From Andrena cerasifolii (taxonomy: Eukaryota; Arthropoda; Insecta; Hymenoptera; Andrenidae), in NCBI RefSeq assembly GCF_050908995.1, contig NC_135118.1, positions 8,370,001 to 8,434,000 on the forward strand: a stretch of 64,000 bases of DNA, written 5' to 3'. Below, piece after piece: positions 37,301 through 48,307 of the stretch. The notes under the pieces are model-generated. The model had not been told where the DNA came from and did no database searches. It was given only the letters and a program-made list of their open reading frames with translations. Each line of letters opens with the position of its first letter. The stretch's first letter is position 1. The position numbers were made by a program, and so were the translations under genes.

Positions 37301-39216
37301 GGACGTGAACGTTTTCCTGAAACGTGAGTGTGGAATTACGATTCTGTTTAGCGAACTAGCCATTGGAAATAATATTTACCTATGAAATTGCCAGGGACAA
37401 CTGGGTTCCAACTCCGACCCGTAGCAGGCTACCTTTCCCCCAGAGATTTTTTAGCCGGCCTTGCGTTCCGAGTGTTCCACTGCACGCAGTACATTCGACA
37501 CTCGTCGGACCCCTTTTACACCCCCGAGCCGTGAGTATTCCGCGAAAGTTCCTCTACGTACTCCCCGAAGAAAAATCCTGTTTCCTGTCGTGATAAGATA
37601 ACTATACACCAACGCACAACTATCACGCGTACATCGTAATTATATCTCCATTCATTGGTTGCTTTCGTTAAAGACAGTGTCGCTGTAATCTCAATTTATT
37701 ATATGCAGGGACTGTTGCCACGAATTACTAGGACACATGCCCCTTCTGGCGAACCCGAGCTTCGCTCAGTTCTCCCAGGAACTAGGACTCGCTTCTCTCG
37801 GAGCTTTGGACGATGACATCAATAAATTGGCAACGGTAAGTGTACTCATTAAAGTGTTTCATTAAAGCTTCACGAAGGATTGCTCTGAAGTGGTAAAGAA
37901 AAACCGTCTCGTCTACCATTCCTCTATTCTCTCCCGTTTATTCGTTCCCTCAGCTGTACTTCTTCACCGTGGAGTTCGGATTATGCAAGCAGAACGGCGT
38001 GCTCCGCGTTTACGGGGCCGGCCTGTTGTCCTCTGTCGCGGAGCTGAAACACGCAGTTTCCGTTCCCGAGAAAACGTTCCGGTTCGAGCCGGAAGTAACT
38101 TGCCAGCAGGAGTGCATCATCACCGCGTTCCAGAACGCCTACTATTACACGGACAGCTTCGAGGAAGCTAAAGAGAAAATGAGGTGTGTACGCGTAGATT
38201 CATATATATTTCTTCGTTCACGAAGGGGAAGAAATGCCTCGCTTTCGATACGGAAAAAAGTTTCCTTGTCCTATCATTCAGCGCAGCGGTATGTCAAATG
38301 GAAAAATTCTATGCCTGTTAAGGTAGGTTTACACCTGACGAGTGACTCGGCCGAGTGAAAATCTTGCCCGCCGGATTACTTACTTGCCTTACCGACTACT
38401 AAAATATGCGTTCAGACCGGGCGAGTCTGAAGCTCAGTGGGCTCACTCGGCCGAACACTCGTCAGGTGTAAACTCAGCATTAAGATTGTACGAGGGAGAG
38501 TGTATCCCCTTGATATTATACATATGTATACCTACCTTTTGGATATAACATTGTTAGTGTATTGAACAATAGCAGAGATATTTCTGGTGGGCAGAGTTGT
38601 AGGTACGGTAAACTCTCGCTAGAGCGCATTTCAACTTGTATACGCTATCCCCACCATTTCTTGGAATCCATCGGTTGAGAGTGAGAGAATCCGAGAACGA
38701 GCGAGAGGGAACGAGAGAGTCGAAACGACGTTACCGTTGGCTTCGTAAAGAGAGAAAGCGCGATACTTCGTCTCGCTTCGTGTTTCACGTGCCTACGCTC
38801 TGTCTCTCTCTATCTCTCGGCGGCTCGGAATCGTCGACGCTATGCGTTGAGCGTGCGCCTACAGCGAGATTCTCCTGTAACTGCATTATAATTGTATTCA
38901 TTCCATGTTCCATGGTTTTAGATCGTATGCAAACCAGATACAACGTCCGTTCGGGTTACGCTACAATCCTTACACGCAGTCGGTGGAAGTCCTCACTGAC
39001 GCTCAAAAGATCACCGCGGTAGTGACCGAGCTCAGAGGTGATCTCTGTATCGTTTCGAACGCTCTGAAGAAGATACACGAGCAGGACGACACGGTGGACG
39101 TCGAAAGGATAACCAGTCTCCTCACGCAAGGCATCGAGTTGCCCCAAGATAACTCTTCCTCCGATAGCGATATCGATAAAAGTCCTAATGTCGAGACGCC
39201 CGAGAAACCTGTGTAA
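31347..39216 (+). CDS. Trh: Tryptophan hydroxylase, complete
   Basis: This tetrahydrobiopterin-dependent monooxygenase converts L-tryptophan to 5-hydroxytryptophan, the rate-limiting step of serotonin synthesis in neurons. Exons: 31347-31445, 33314-33418, 33765-33978, 34538-34641, 35425-35492, 35581-35631, 36815-36913, 37277-37323, 37395-37530, 37709-37835, 37954-38183, 38922-39216; all phases agree, giving 524 residues. The start ATG opens [20 protein letters not shown]. An ACT-type regulatory domain is at about 47-112 ([40 protein letters not shown]). The catalytic domain has the iron ligands His312 and His317 ([10 protein letters not shown]) and Glu357 (FFTVEFGLC), with the same spacing as human TPH1. 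[20 protein letters not shown] and [12 protein letters not shown] are diagnostic. Phenylalanine and tyrosine hydroxylases were considered; [20 protein letters not shown] and [14 protein letters not shown] favour Trh. Confidence 0.9.
31489..32240. mobile_element. TTAA-flanked MITE in Trh intron 1 (first of two)
   Basis: TTAA at 31489-31492 and 32237-32240 bound a 744-bp body. The ends GGGGGTAGTGGACTATT and its exact inverse AATAGTCCACTACCCCC form at least 17-bp perfect terminal repeats. No transposase is present. TTAA targets fit piggyBac or Kolobok; the G-rich ends rather favour Kolobok. Confidence 0.8.
32237..33096. mobile_element. TTAA-flanked block in Trh intron 1 (second, adjacent)
   Basis: It shares the TTAA at 32237-32240 with the preceding element and ends at TTAA 33093-33096. 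Its ends are only minimally inverse (GGGG…CCCC). It shares the internal motif TTTTTCTCGAAAC with the elements at 31489 and 34694, so it is probably a diverged relative. Confidence 0.6.
33612..33756. mobile_element. Short foldback MITE in Trh intron 2
   Basis: GGGTGCGTTTATGTTGGAGC near the left end is inverse to GCTCCAATATAAACGTACCC at the right end. It ends only nine bases before the exon 3 acceptor at 33764. Confidence 0.65.
34013..34316. mobile_element. Second copy of the same foldback family, Trh intron 3
   Basis: The left end GGGTGCATTTATGTTGGAGC and right end GGTCCAACATAAACGTGCC are inverses and match the copy at 33612-33756. TTCTA on both sides may be part of a target duplication. Confidence 0.65.
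34694..35365. mobile_element. TTAA-flanked element in Trh intron 4
   Basis: TTAA at 34694-34697 and 35362-35365 bound a 664-bp body with imperfect ends (GGGGACATTTCGCTGTGG versus the inverse of CACAGAGGAACGCCCCC). It shares the internal TTTTTCTCGAAAC motif with the intron 1 blocks. It takes up most of the 783-bp intron. Confidence 0.65.
35780..36065 (+). repeat. Minisatellite in Trh intron 6
   Basis: The tract is built of roughly 20-bp units of the form AAATTTTGGGGAGCGGC. A higher-order period is visible: CGGAAAATTTC at 35802 recurs at 35921, 119 bp later, with the neighbouring units in the same order. Flanks at about 35740 and 36290 share AGGGCGG in inverse orientation, so the array may sit inside a MITE. 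Confidence 0.75.
38326..38482. mobile_element. Foldback MITE in Trh intron 11
   Basis: GTTTACACCTGACGAGTGAC and TCGGCCGAGT at the left are inverse to ACTCGGCCGA and ACACTCGTCAGGTGTAAAC at the right. It is about 155 bp and GC-richer than the intron around it. Confidence 0.7.
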
Positions 39217-40445
39217 GAGCAGAATAGAGAATATTATTCCGATGGTAATGTAATCACCGCGCGAGGCTAAAATGATTTTTCTATAGGCGATAGAAGTAAT
39301 GTAATGCGTGTTGTAAATTGCTGTTAGCTGAAAGATATTGTTTCCCTGAATGTAGCGTGTAGATGGGACTTATTAGATAGATGAATATTTTATCAACCAA
39401 GTTGCACACTATTCAAAAATATATCGTTGCAATACGTGTACCTAATGCGCATGCATAGATTCGTTTATGCTTGTAGAGAATTTGGGAAGAAAATTGTTAA
39501 GGCTGTATTATGTAAAAGCAATATAAATAGGAAATTATGTGATGCGTAATCTATAGTTTTAATGAAACCTATATAATCCTGATGACATTTCATGATGTAA
39601 CTATAAATGTTTATTTTAATACGCAAACCTATGACCACTTGAATTTGTTTTATTTTATACGTTGCGGCGCACAAGTTGGACGATGCGTACAAATTTCCGG
39701 ACATGGGTGAAAATATGAAGTACCTTTTTTTATTGATATAATTATATTATCATTATCCTTGAATACTAATGGATGCGAAATTATGAAAAAGAAACTTTTT
39801 AAACATTTTAAATCCTGAATTTTCAACAATAAATGTAAATTAATTAACAGTAAATAATGTAAATAATTAGCGTTATAATAATGAAAAAAAATTCTACCAT
39901 CATATTATTGGGGTTGAATGTTAAGAAGTTAATGTGAAAGGAACCCGAAATTTAATGATTTTATTTATATTTTTCAAACTGTTAAAAAACCTGCAATTCA
40001 TGCCTATTTGGCAATTCTTATGCTCACTGTCTGAAAATATGATCATTTGCCTTTAAGATAAGTTAAATCTCATCGAAATAGGCTGTTTTTTTTAACAAAG
40101 ATGCAGCCATGTCCAGAGATGCCTAAGTTTCGTCCCACTGTGCGGCGGTAACATTGAACGTATTTAATTAAGAAATGTTTAAGGGGGTAGACACGTCACG
40201 TGACTGGCAGATTCGGCAGGTCGGTATTACAGCATTTTTTCCTACACAGAAATGGTAATACCGATAGATCGACGATTACCCTGTGAACGCGAGAGGGAGA
40301 TGTTTGCTATTTCTGTATTCTATTCTGAATAAGGAAAGAAATTCTCAGCTGTTCCGTTATACTTATAAAAATTTAAATGGAAAGTCGGCTGGTACTGTAA
40401 ACGTAGAAAATTCATTGTACATTTTAACTACTTGAACTTGACTCC
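39217..40445. other. Trh 3' flank
   Basis: This is AT-rich sequence that probably includes the Trh 3'UTR. No exon or structured element is supported. Confidence 0.45.
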
Positions 40446-42440
40446 AGGTATCAGGAGAACATGAAGCGAAAAGAGGTATTCGGAATTTCAGCTGCGAAGG
40501 CATCCTCGATTCTCTCTCCGGAGACATTACTTAGTGCCACCTCTTTCGACATCATGTTCTCCTGTTACAAGGCCCAATTTTGTGCATTCTGAAAATTTTT
40601 GCCAGATTTTGGCCCAGGTATCAGGAGAACATGAAGCGAAAAGAGGTATTCTGAATTTCAGCTGCGAAGGCATCCTCGATTCTCTCTCCGGAGACATTAC
40701 TTAGTGCCACCTCTTTCGACATCATGTTCTCCTGTTACAAAGCCCAATTTTGTGCATTCTGAAAATTTTTGCCAGATTTTGGCCCAGGTATCAGGAGAAC
40801 ATGAAGCGAAAAGAGGTATTCTGAATTTCAGCTGCGAAGGCATCCTCGATTCTCTCTCCGGAGACATTACTTAGTGCCACCTCTTTCGACATCATGTTCT
40901 CCTGTTACAAAGCCCAATTTTGTGCATTCTGAAAATTTTTGCCAGATTTTGGCCCAGGTATCAGGAGAACATGAAGCGAAAAGAGGTATTCTGAATTTCA
41001 GCTGCGAAGGCATCCTCGATTCTCTCTCCGGAGACATTACTTAGTGCCACCTCTTTCGACATCATGTTCTCCTGTTACAAAGCCCAATTTTGTGCATTCT
41101 GAAAATTTTTGCCAGATTTTGGCCCAGGTATCAGGAGAACATGAAGCGAAAAGAGGTATTCGGAATTTCAGCTGCGAAGGCATCCTCGATTCTCTCTCCG
41201 GAGACATTACTTAGTGCCACCTCTTTCGACATCATGTTCTCCTGTTACAAGGCCCAATTTTGTGCATTCTGAAAATTTTTGCCAGATTTTGGCCCAGGTA
41301 TCAGGAGAACATGAAGCGAAAAGAGGTATCCTAAATTTCAGCGAAACTTCTGCTTCGAATAGTTCTGCGTCTTCGATTCGCTTTCCGGAGACATTACTTT
41401 GCGCCACCTTCTTCGACATCATGTTCTCCTGTTACAAAGCCCAATTTTGTGCATTCTGAAAATTTTTGCCAGATTTTGGCCCAGGTATCAGGAGAACATG
41501 AAGCGAAAAGAGGTATTCTGAATTTCAGCTGCGAAGGCATCCTCGATTCTCTCTCCGGAGACATTACTTAGTGCCACCTCTTTCGACATCATGTTCTCCT
41601 GTTACAAAGCCCAATTTTGTGCATTCTGAAAATTTTTGCCAGATTTTGGCCCAGGTATCAGGAGAACATGAAGCGAAAAGAGGTATCCTAAATTTCAGCG
41701 AAACTTCTGCTTCGAATAGTTCTGCGTCTTCGATTCGCTTTCCGGAGACATTACTTTGCGCCACCTTCTTCGACATCATGTTCTCCTGTTACAAAGCCCA
41801 ATTTTGTGCATTCTGAAAATTTTTGCCAGATTTTGGCCCAGGTATCAGGAGAACATGAAGCGAAAAGAGGTATTCTGAATTTCAGCTGCGAAGGCATCCT
41901 CGATTCTCTCTCCGGAGACATTACTTAGTGCCACCTCTTTCGACATCATGTTCTCCTGTTACAAAGCCCAATTTTGTGCATTCTGAAAATTTTTGCCAGA
42001 TTTTGGCCCAGGTATCAGGAGAACATGAAGCGAAAAGAGGTATCCTAAATTTCAGCGAAACTTCTGCTTCGAATAGTTCTGCGTCTTCGATTCGCTTTCC
42101 GGAGACATTACTTTGCGCCACCTTCTTCGACATCATGTTCTCCTGTTACAAAGCCCAATTTTGTGCATTCTGAAAATTTTTGCCAGATTTTGGCCCAGGT
42201 ATCAGGAGAACATGAAGCGAAAAGAGGTATTCTGAATTTCAGCTGCGAAGGCATCCTCGATTCTCTCTCCGGAGACATTACTTAGTGCCACCTCTTTCGA
42301 CATCATGTTCTCCTGTTACAAAGCCCAATTTTGTGCATTCTGAAAATTTTTGCCAGATTTTGGCCCAGGTATCAGGAGAACATGAAGCGAAAAGAGGTAT
42401 TCTGAATTTCAGCTTCGAAGGCGTCACCTTTAAAGTTGCG
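40446..42440 (+). repeat. Satellite array of 170-bp and 187-bp units
   Basis: Unit starts (AGGTATCAGGAGAACATGAA) lie at 40446, 40616, 40786, 40956, 41126, 41296, 41483, 41653, 41840, 42010, 42197 and 42367. The spacings are therefore 170 five times, then 187/170 alternating three times. The 187-bp B unit replaces the segment after AGAGGTAT with a variant including AACTTCTGCTTCGAATAGTT. Each unit contains CAGGAGAACATG and its exact inverse CATGTTCTCCTG. Copies are nearly identical, so expansion is recent. The open frames of 60-81 codons here are repeat artefacts. Confidence 0.95.
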
Positions 42441-42979
42441 AATCGAAGCTGCAAAGGTTTGGAATTTGGATAGGAATATGTAAAAGGTATTTCTAAATAA
42501 TAATACAGTTCTTTTCAAGTTTTTCCCACTTTATTTGCAGAAAAGGCTTTTACAGTGTTACAATAAATTAATATAAGTATGTAGAAATGAATGCTGATTA
42601 ATATTGTATTATTATTAAGTATAAAATATATAATTTCACTTCATTTTATGTATAAAATCACTATCAGCTTTCCATCATTTGTCTATTATAGAAAATACAA
42701 CAAATAGATTTGTCTATTATAGAAAATACAACTAATTTCAGGCAAAACATATAAAGAATATAATTATCTTCATAATTTAAGACAATTCCCCTTTATTTCA
42801 TGTAAAATACATCTCAACGCTGTACAATTCTACTAACATATCAGTAAAGTACATAGGAAATGTATAATATATTAGTAACTTGAAAAATATTTTTAGTAAC
42901 TTGACTTGTCTATTATTGAACATGGGAGAAACGTTACAACAGTTTGTCACGTATGAAAATATATTAGTAAAGGGAATAA

Positions 42980-43085
42980 TGCGCTCCAAAATTCTGCGTC
43001 TCTTCGTTAAACAGTCACTGTCTCGAAACATCTGCGCCACTTCTCGCTCTTTGATTTGCCCTCCGGAGACGTTACTGGATGAAAA
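42980..43085 (+). repeat. Diverged relative of the satellite B unit
   Basis: CTCCAAAATTCTGCGTCTCT through GCCACTTCTCGCTCTTTGAT and CCTCCGGAGACGTTACT match the B-unit core (TCTGCGTCTTCGATTCGCTT, TCCGGAGACATTACTTTGCG) with rearrangements. It lies about 550 bp beyond the array and may be an older seed copy. Confidence 0.55.
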
Positions 43086-44455
43086 TAGTCTTGGAAAAAT
43101 GTAACAATAAATAAAAAAAATTTAAAGTGTTCCTATATCTACCGCGAATTACTTTTTTATTCCTGTTACTTTAAAAATAAATATAATATTGAAGTGAGAT
43201 TATTTCCAGTATTATTCCTTTCATTCATTTTTATATAATATCATTCAGTATAGTATGTCCTCCTCTGTACTTGGTTACAATAGCATGTCCAACTTCCAAG
43301 CATTATTGTCGAGTTATTATTATAATTTTGCAGATTCTAACTTATACTACTAATTACATACTTTCAGTGATACCTATATTACAATAATGCAAAAATAATT
43401 CAGGGAGGGGCAATAAATAGTGAAACCGAATTTTGAATTTATGCACGTGGTTTGGAATTAATATAACCGAGGACGTGTAATGCGAAATTATGTACTTCAC
43501 AATTTCATTTATTTTTATTTTATAATTAATTAATTTAATTTTAGTCGAATGACTAATTTATTATTTTTTTCCTACGCCAGGGAAGGACAGCGCCCCCTGT
43601 CCCACTTTCGCTACGCCCATGTATAAATTTTTATCACACAGGAACTCCGAGAGCCATTTTACCATTTTTGTGTCGCATGCAACGTTACCGATACATCTCG
43701 CCTGTACCACAGGCGAGGTATATAGCACAGACGAGGAATAGGAGGTATATTCTATACCTCGTCTGTGGTCCTGGCAATATGTACCTCGCTGTGCCTGTGG
43801 CAAGAACTCTCATAAGATGTCAGGCGCATCCTATTCCCCACCTGTGCTCTTACGAACACTTATCAGCTATCGGTGAACAAATTTAAAACATTTGTAACCA
43901 CAATTTATTTCCTTTTCTTCTGATTAATCGTACGTCGCTTTTATGCAAACGATGTTTTCATTAATTATTTCTGTGCGTATAAGCTTTACGCAGTTGAACT
44001 GAAAAAAGCATTCTTTAAGAACCGTTTCTACGAGCAAAATAACTATAACACGCTCTAGGTATCTTTGTGCTTATTCGACACACCTGTTCCATCTGTTGTG
44101 CTTGCATTTAGTTAAATACAATTAAAGGTTTGATGAGAATATTTAAACAAGATTGGTTGCATTTATCCGAAACAGCAGGAAAGATGTTTCGAAAGAATAT
44201 TAAATATAGTTGATTCTGTTAAAGAGAATTTAGTTGCTAATTTCACAATACTCGTTAGCAAATGTTGAGTAATGAGATGATAAACTGTCAAGTGTACAAA
44301 ATAATAGTTAATAAACAAGATGATTAACTTAAAGAATGGTTCGTATGAAACACAATGCTGTACCTTTTACTGCCACGATAATGCATGAGTTTGGAATATT
44401 TAAAGGAATATACATTGCCTTATTAACCATATTCTAATCAAGCTCGTATATAAAC
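43086..44455. other. Intergenic DNA upstream of SAPCD gene
   Basis: AT-rich sequence. At 43680-43860 there is a GC-richer patch with repeated and inverted TACCTCG/CGAGGTA and CAGGCGAGG/CCTCGTCTG motifs. The SAPCD promoter and 5'UTR presumably lie in the last several hundred bases. No exon is supported. Confidence 0.4.
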
Positions 44456-46630
44456 ATGGCACAAATACAAACTTCAAGCGCCGATGGGCTGCCAAAGCAT
44501 TTTGTTACCGCTATGCGTACGCTCTTCGATATAATGGACGATCAGAATACTGGCTTCGTCAAGTTTTCGGACATTGAAGGCAGGTGGCAAGACGACGGGA
44601 CGCAAGGTCTTCCGAAGGGTGTTTTGGACAGTCTCAAGAAAGTCACGCCGACTAATGGTTTATTATCTTTCGAAAGATTTTGCACGGGGCTTAAGATTTG
44701 TCTGTTGCAAATTCAAGCCGAGTCTGATTCCAAGAAACATGACGGCCAGCCGAAGAGACCACCGTCTGCGCCTATTCTCATCCCTGACAGTCAGAACAAG
44801 ACGCCGTGGACATCTCCAAATACAGCGACCATAAGGCCAAATAATGCCATATCGCAGCAACGTACCTTAAGCATGCCGCAGCTATTAGCGGGGCGCAAAG
44901 ATGCTAACGCGCAATTAGAATTAATGGATGGTAGAAGCAGAGCCGAATCAAAACTGAATAAAGCGTACGGGCCTCCGAAACCTCCGAGGACCGGAGCTGC
45001 GTTAGAAGCTAGGACTATTGGCTCGGACAGGAATTTCGATAAATCTGAAATCCGAACTGTGTTACAAAATTGGCAAATGGGTTTATTAATGAATGACGAT
45101 AAGGCTATAGATAAACGGCAGTTACCAGCGAACTATAGAGCAGATACTAGAACATTATTGAGACCGGCTCGAGCTTTGGGAGATGGTAAAGCAGTCGACT
45201 TGCAAAACAATCAAGTTGGTCTTCAACCTAAGAAACCGTTAAATCGACGCAGAGAACCCAGACGTCATACGTTGCAGAATGGTATTGATTACAATATGGT
45301 AAAGATGTTCTCCTCTAGGATTCCCAACTAACAATTGGTGATTGGTTTTGGGTATGCATGATTATTAACGTAGTACATAATTATACACTGTATATTAACC
45401 AGTACTAGGTTTAGGCAGCTCACTGTACCTTTGTGTAATATTCTTATAAACTGCATAGTTGGGAAGCCTGTTTGTTAGTCCTCGCTGGACGAAACTATTT
45501 GAAATTGTTGTCATTTTCAGATGAAAAGAATGAAACAAATCGAGCAAGAGAAAGATGTGTTGCTGCAAGGTTTAACTGCGATTGATAAAGCTAAAGAATG
45601 GTACTTGAAGCAAATCTCCGCCACTCAGGAAAAAATCAAACACCTTGGACGTATGGGGTCTCACGTGGTATAAAATCCTTCGTTCGGATTTCGTGCAATT
45701 ATTTTAAACGTGTTTGACAAATTCATCGTTCGTTTCAGGAGCAGTGGACAGAAGCGCAACAAGAACGTTTAGAATTACAAAGAGCTCGGGTGCTGGAAGT
45801 CAATAGACATTTGGCTGCATTAATAAGTAGTTGGGAACGCGGCGGGCTTCCTCTTCACATGAATCTTGCCTTTCTTAGTACTCCGACGTCCACGCAACTT
45901 CAGCAGGATATGCTCTCTAGGCTAAAGCAACAGAATCATAGGTTAACAGAGGTAAGTTTACGTAAATAACTGTTATGTAAGGGTGTTTATAAATATGTGG
46001 GACAATTTTTCAGGGTGGGTTCTACTCATCAAGATAATAAGACAAGTTGGTATACGAAAATGTCCGATAAGGCATAGTTTACAGTTATAAGCATTTTTAT
46101 ATTCCGTGAAACACGGGTCCGAAACGACTAGTAAAGTGGCGTTTAACGAAGCCCAGCTGTGTTTCTGCGGATCGATATATTGATTATCATTTCGCCTTTG
46201 TTTTTTTAAAGACGCGAAGGAAAGGATATGAATGAAATATATTAGGCCAACTGACAAACGCGCCAGCCTGCCGGTTGCTCTTTAATAGATGTTTCGGGCC
46301 GGTATTTTACGGAATATAAAAATGTTTATAACTGCAAAACTAAGCATTATCGGACATACCAACTTTTCTTATTATCTTGATGAGTAGAATCGTCCCTGAA
46401 ATATTGTCTCACATATTTATAAACACCCTACATGTATAAATAAAAGAATATGATCGAACTGATGTGCAACAATTGCAAAATAGGAAGTTAGTAAAAAGAG
46501 CCAGCGAATAGCGATACTTGAGCAAGAAAAGGATAACTTGGTACGAGAATTGTATAACAGGCAAACTGGTATGGTACAGTCTCGAAGAGCAACAATGATT
46601 CATGAACAACATGATCAAACTTTCATGTAA
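44456..46630 (+). CDS. Suppressor APC domain-containing protein (SAPCD2-like), complete
   Basis: Exons 44456-45298, 45521-45667, 45739-45951 and 46484-46630 join in phase 0 throughout, giving 449 residues. The N-terminus has the family's EF-hand-like region (LFDIMDDQNTGFVKFSDIEG, LLSFERFCTGLKICL). A basic, proline-rich middle follows (PPKPPRTGAALEARTIG, RREPRRHTLQNGIDYNM). The C-terminal third is coiled coil (MKRMKQIEQEKDVLLQGLTA, EVSKKSQRIAILEQEKDNLV). Vertebrate SAPCD2 acts at the cell cortex in spindle orientation and polarity; a similar role here is inference. The first exon runs open past its donor to a false stop at 45329; splicing at ATG|GTAAAG restores the coiled coil. An AATAAA at 46958 is a plausible polyadenylation signal. 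Assignment to SAPCD2 rather than SAPCD1 is less certain than the family call. Confidence 0.82.
45981..46428. mobile_element. MITE with ~120-bp inverted repeats in SAPCD intron 3
   Basis: GGGTGTTTATAAATATGTGG at the left and its inverse CACATATTTATAAACACCC at the right extend through TCATCAAGATAATAAGA and GTCCGATAA. Arms are about 120 bp. TA or TAA bounds both ends. No coding capacity. Confidence 0.8.
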
Positions 46631-48307
46631 GGTACTAACTAGAATTATTCCAATGTTTTCCTATTCGGCACGAGATTATACTCTATGTAAATCTTATTGT
46701 TTTAGAATATGAATGAATTGGTCAGTTATCGCGAAGAAGATTTACCGATCAAGACACGTTATGATTTTAATCCGAAGTATCAACTATACATGTATAATGA
46801 AATCAAATGAAATGGTAGTGATCAAAGCTCAGGCTAAGTTTGCGAAGTATTTGTTAAATATTCGCAGTAATACTCGAAGTTAGTAGCCTAATGTAAACGA
46901 AGTGCCTTGAAATTCTTTTAATCCGTCCAAAAATTGGGAGATTATTATGCCCTCTTCAATAAACTATCGTCCTAATTAATGAACTGCCTTGACCCAATTT
47001 TTGATTCCAGTATAAATTCTGATATCATAATCTAACTTCACTCTAAAAATTCAGCGATTACGGCTTTATATATTTCACGCCAATTGCCTTTATCTCGTGA
47101 ACAAAAATTCTACCATGAAAGGTCCATGAACAAATTGTGCGCGTTTACGTGATCGCGCTACATCTACTTCCGGAATTATGACCGTGGGGTCTTATGTTAT
47201 CAAACTTTAAAATACGATAATATTCTTGCTATTTATTCTCTCGGAAAAACCGTAAAAGTACACTAAATAGGGAACTTAGTAAAAAGTAAATAAAAAGAAA
47301 ATTTCGACTATACAATCGAGTTTCCAATTTCTAAAATCACAATAATGTTCTGTGTCGATAATATGGTCCATCCGAGAAAGTGTATCAGATCCTGTATCAA
47401 ATTAGGGACCAATTCTAAAAGCTCCATGCTACTTCAAAAATCTTAATTTGTATCAACAGGAAAGAATGCACGACATGGGCGTCCGCAGGGGGGGGGGCAA
47501 AAGGGGCAGTTGCTCCTTCTGGCTTTTGAGAAGAAATCGCTTATTTTTCAAAACTGACCTTTATTAAGTTTATACTAAAGAAGGGAATATTTTTAAATTT
47601 CGGTTTTAAATTTTTAATTAAATTGGCACTATAAAATGGGTTAAAAAAGCAAGAGGGGTATATGTTTCTTTACCATCATCCCAAAGTTGCCCCCCCCCCC
47701 CCGGCTGGAAAAAAGTTCGGACGCCCCTGATACACAATCTAGGTGCAATGAAACATTAAAAATTAAACAATTTTCTTAATACATAACATCCTAATCGCGA
47801 TAATGGATATTCGCTGTTACTCTAAATATCGATTAACAGCGATAATAATTGCATTAGTAGGTCATCGTGTACACGCAGAGAATTAAAATTCCAGAGAGGC
47901 TGTTGAAAAGTTCGGCGTTGTGCAGTCCGATGACTGATTACCACCCCACGCATGGTTTCTTTGACTGGTGGCATCCTAGCTAACTGCGTTAGTCTGTATT
48001 TAGCTAGTAGTAATCGAGGGGCAGTCGCCTCCAGCTGGCTGGAGTAAACAGTTCAGTTCGGTCAGCGCGATCAACGAGTATCGTTGCTCGTCGACGCGAG
48101 GAGCACCGATATTATCCACGATAGTCTGTGCGTGAGAAGAATCCCCTTCGAACGATCGACCTCTGACCCCACAGAGCTCCGACAAAAGCCTACCCGCAGG
48201 CGCACCGGTCGTCGGTCGACATCTCCATAGTCCTCTGCGATTGGCCGGATTATCGTTATCAGCACATTTCATCGGGGCTTCGTGGTAAAGCTTTTCGTGG
48301 GCCCATC
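46631..48307. other. Intergenic DNA between SAPCD and EGF-like gene
   Basis: It contains the SAPCD 3'UTR (AATAAA at 46958) and the G/C-run MITE at 47474-47729. About 48000-48300 is GC-richer and probably holds the promoter and 5'UTR of the EGF-like gene. Confidence 0.45.
47474..47729. mobile_element. hAT-like MITE with G and C homopolymers
   Basis: It begins CATGGGCGTCCGCAGGGG and ends CGGACGCCCCTG. The flanks ATGCACGA (47466-47473) and ATACACAA (47730-47737) agree at six of eight bases, which fits a decayed 8-bp duplication. The design resembles 15199-15452. Confidence 0.6.

Noticed and set aside
31347..39216. Phenylalanine hydroxylase as the identity of the hydroxylase
   Set aside because: The region around the metal site and the [16 protein letters not shown] and [12 protein letters not shown] segments follow tryptophan hydroxylase rather than Henna.
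40446..42440. CRISPR-like array
   Set aside because: Whole 170/187-bp units repeat without variable spacers, and the contig is eukaryotic.
40490..42473. Repeated open frames of 60-81 codons on both strands
   Set aside because: They recur once per satellite unit and arise from the repeat itself; no protein family is recognisable.
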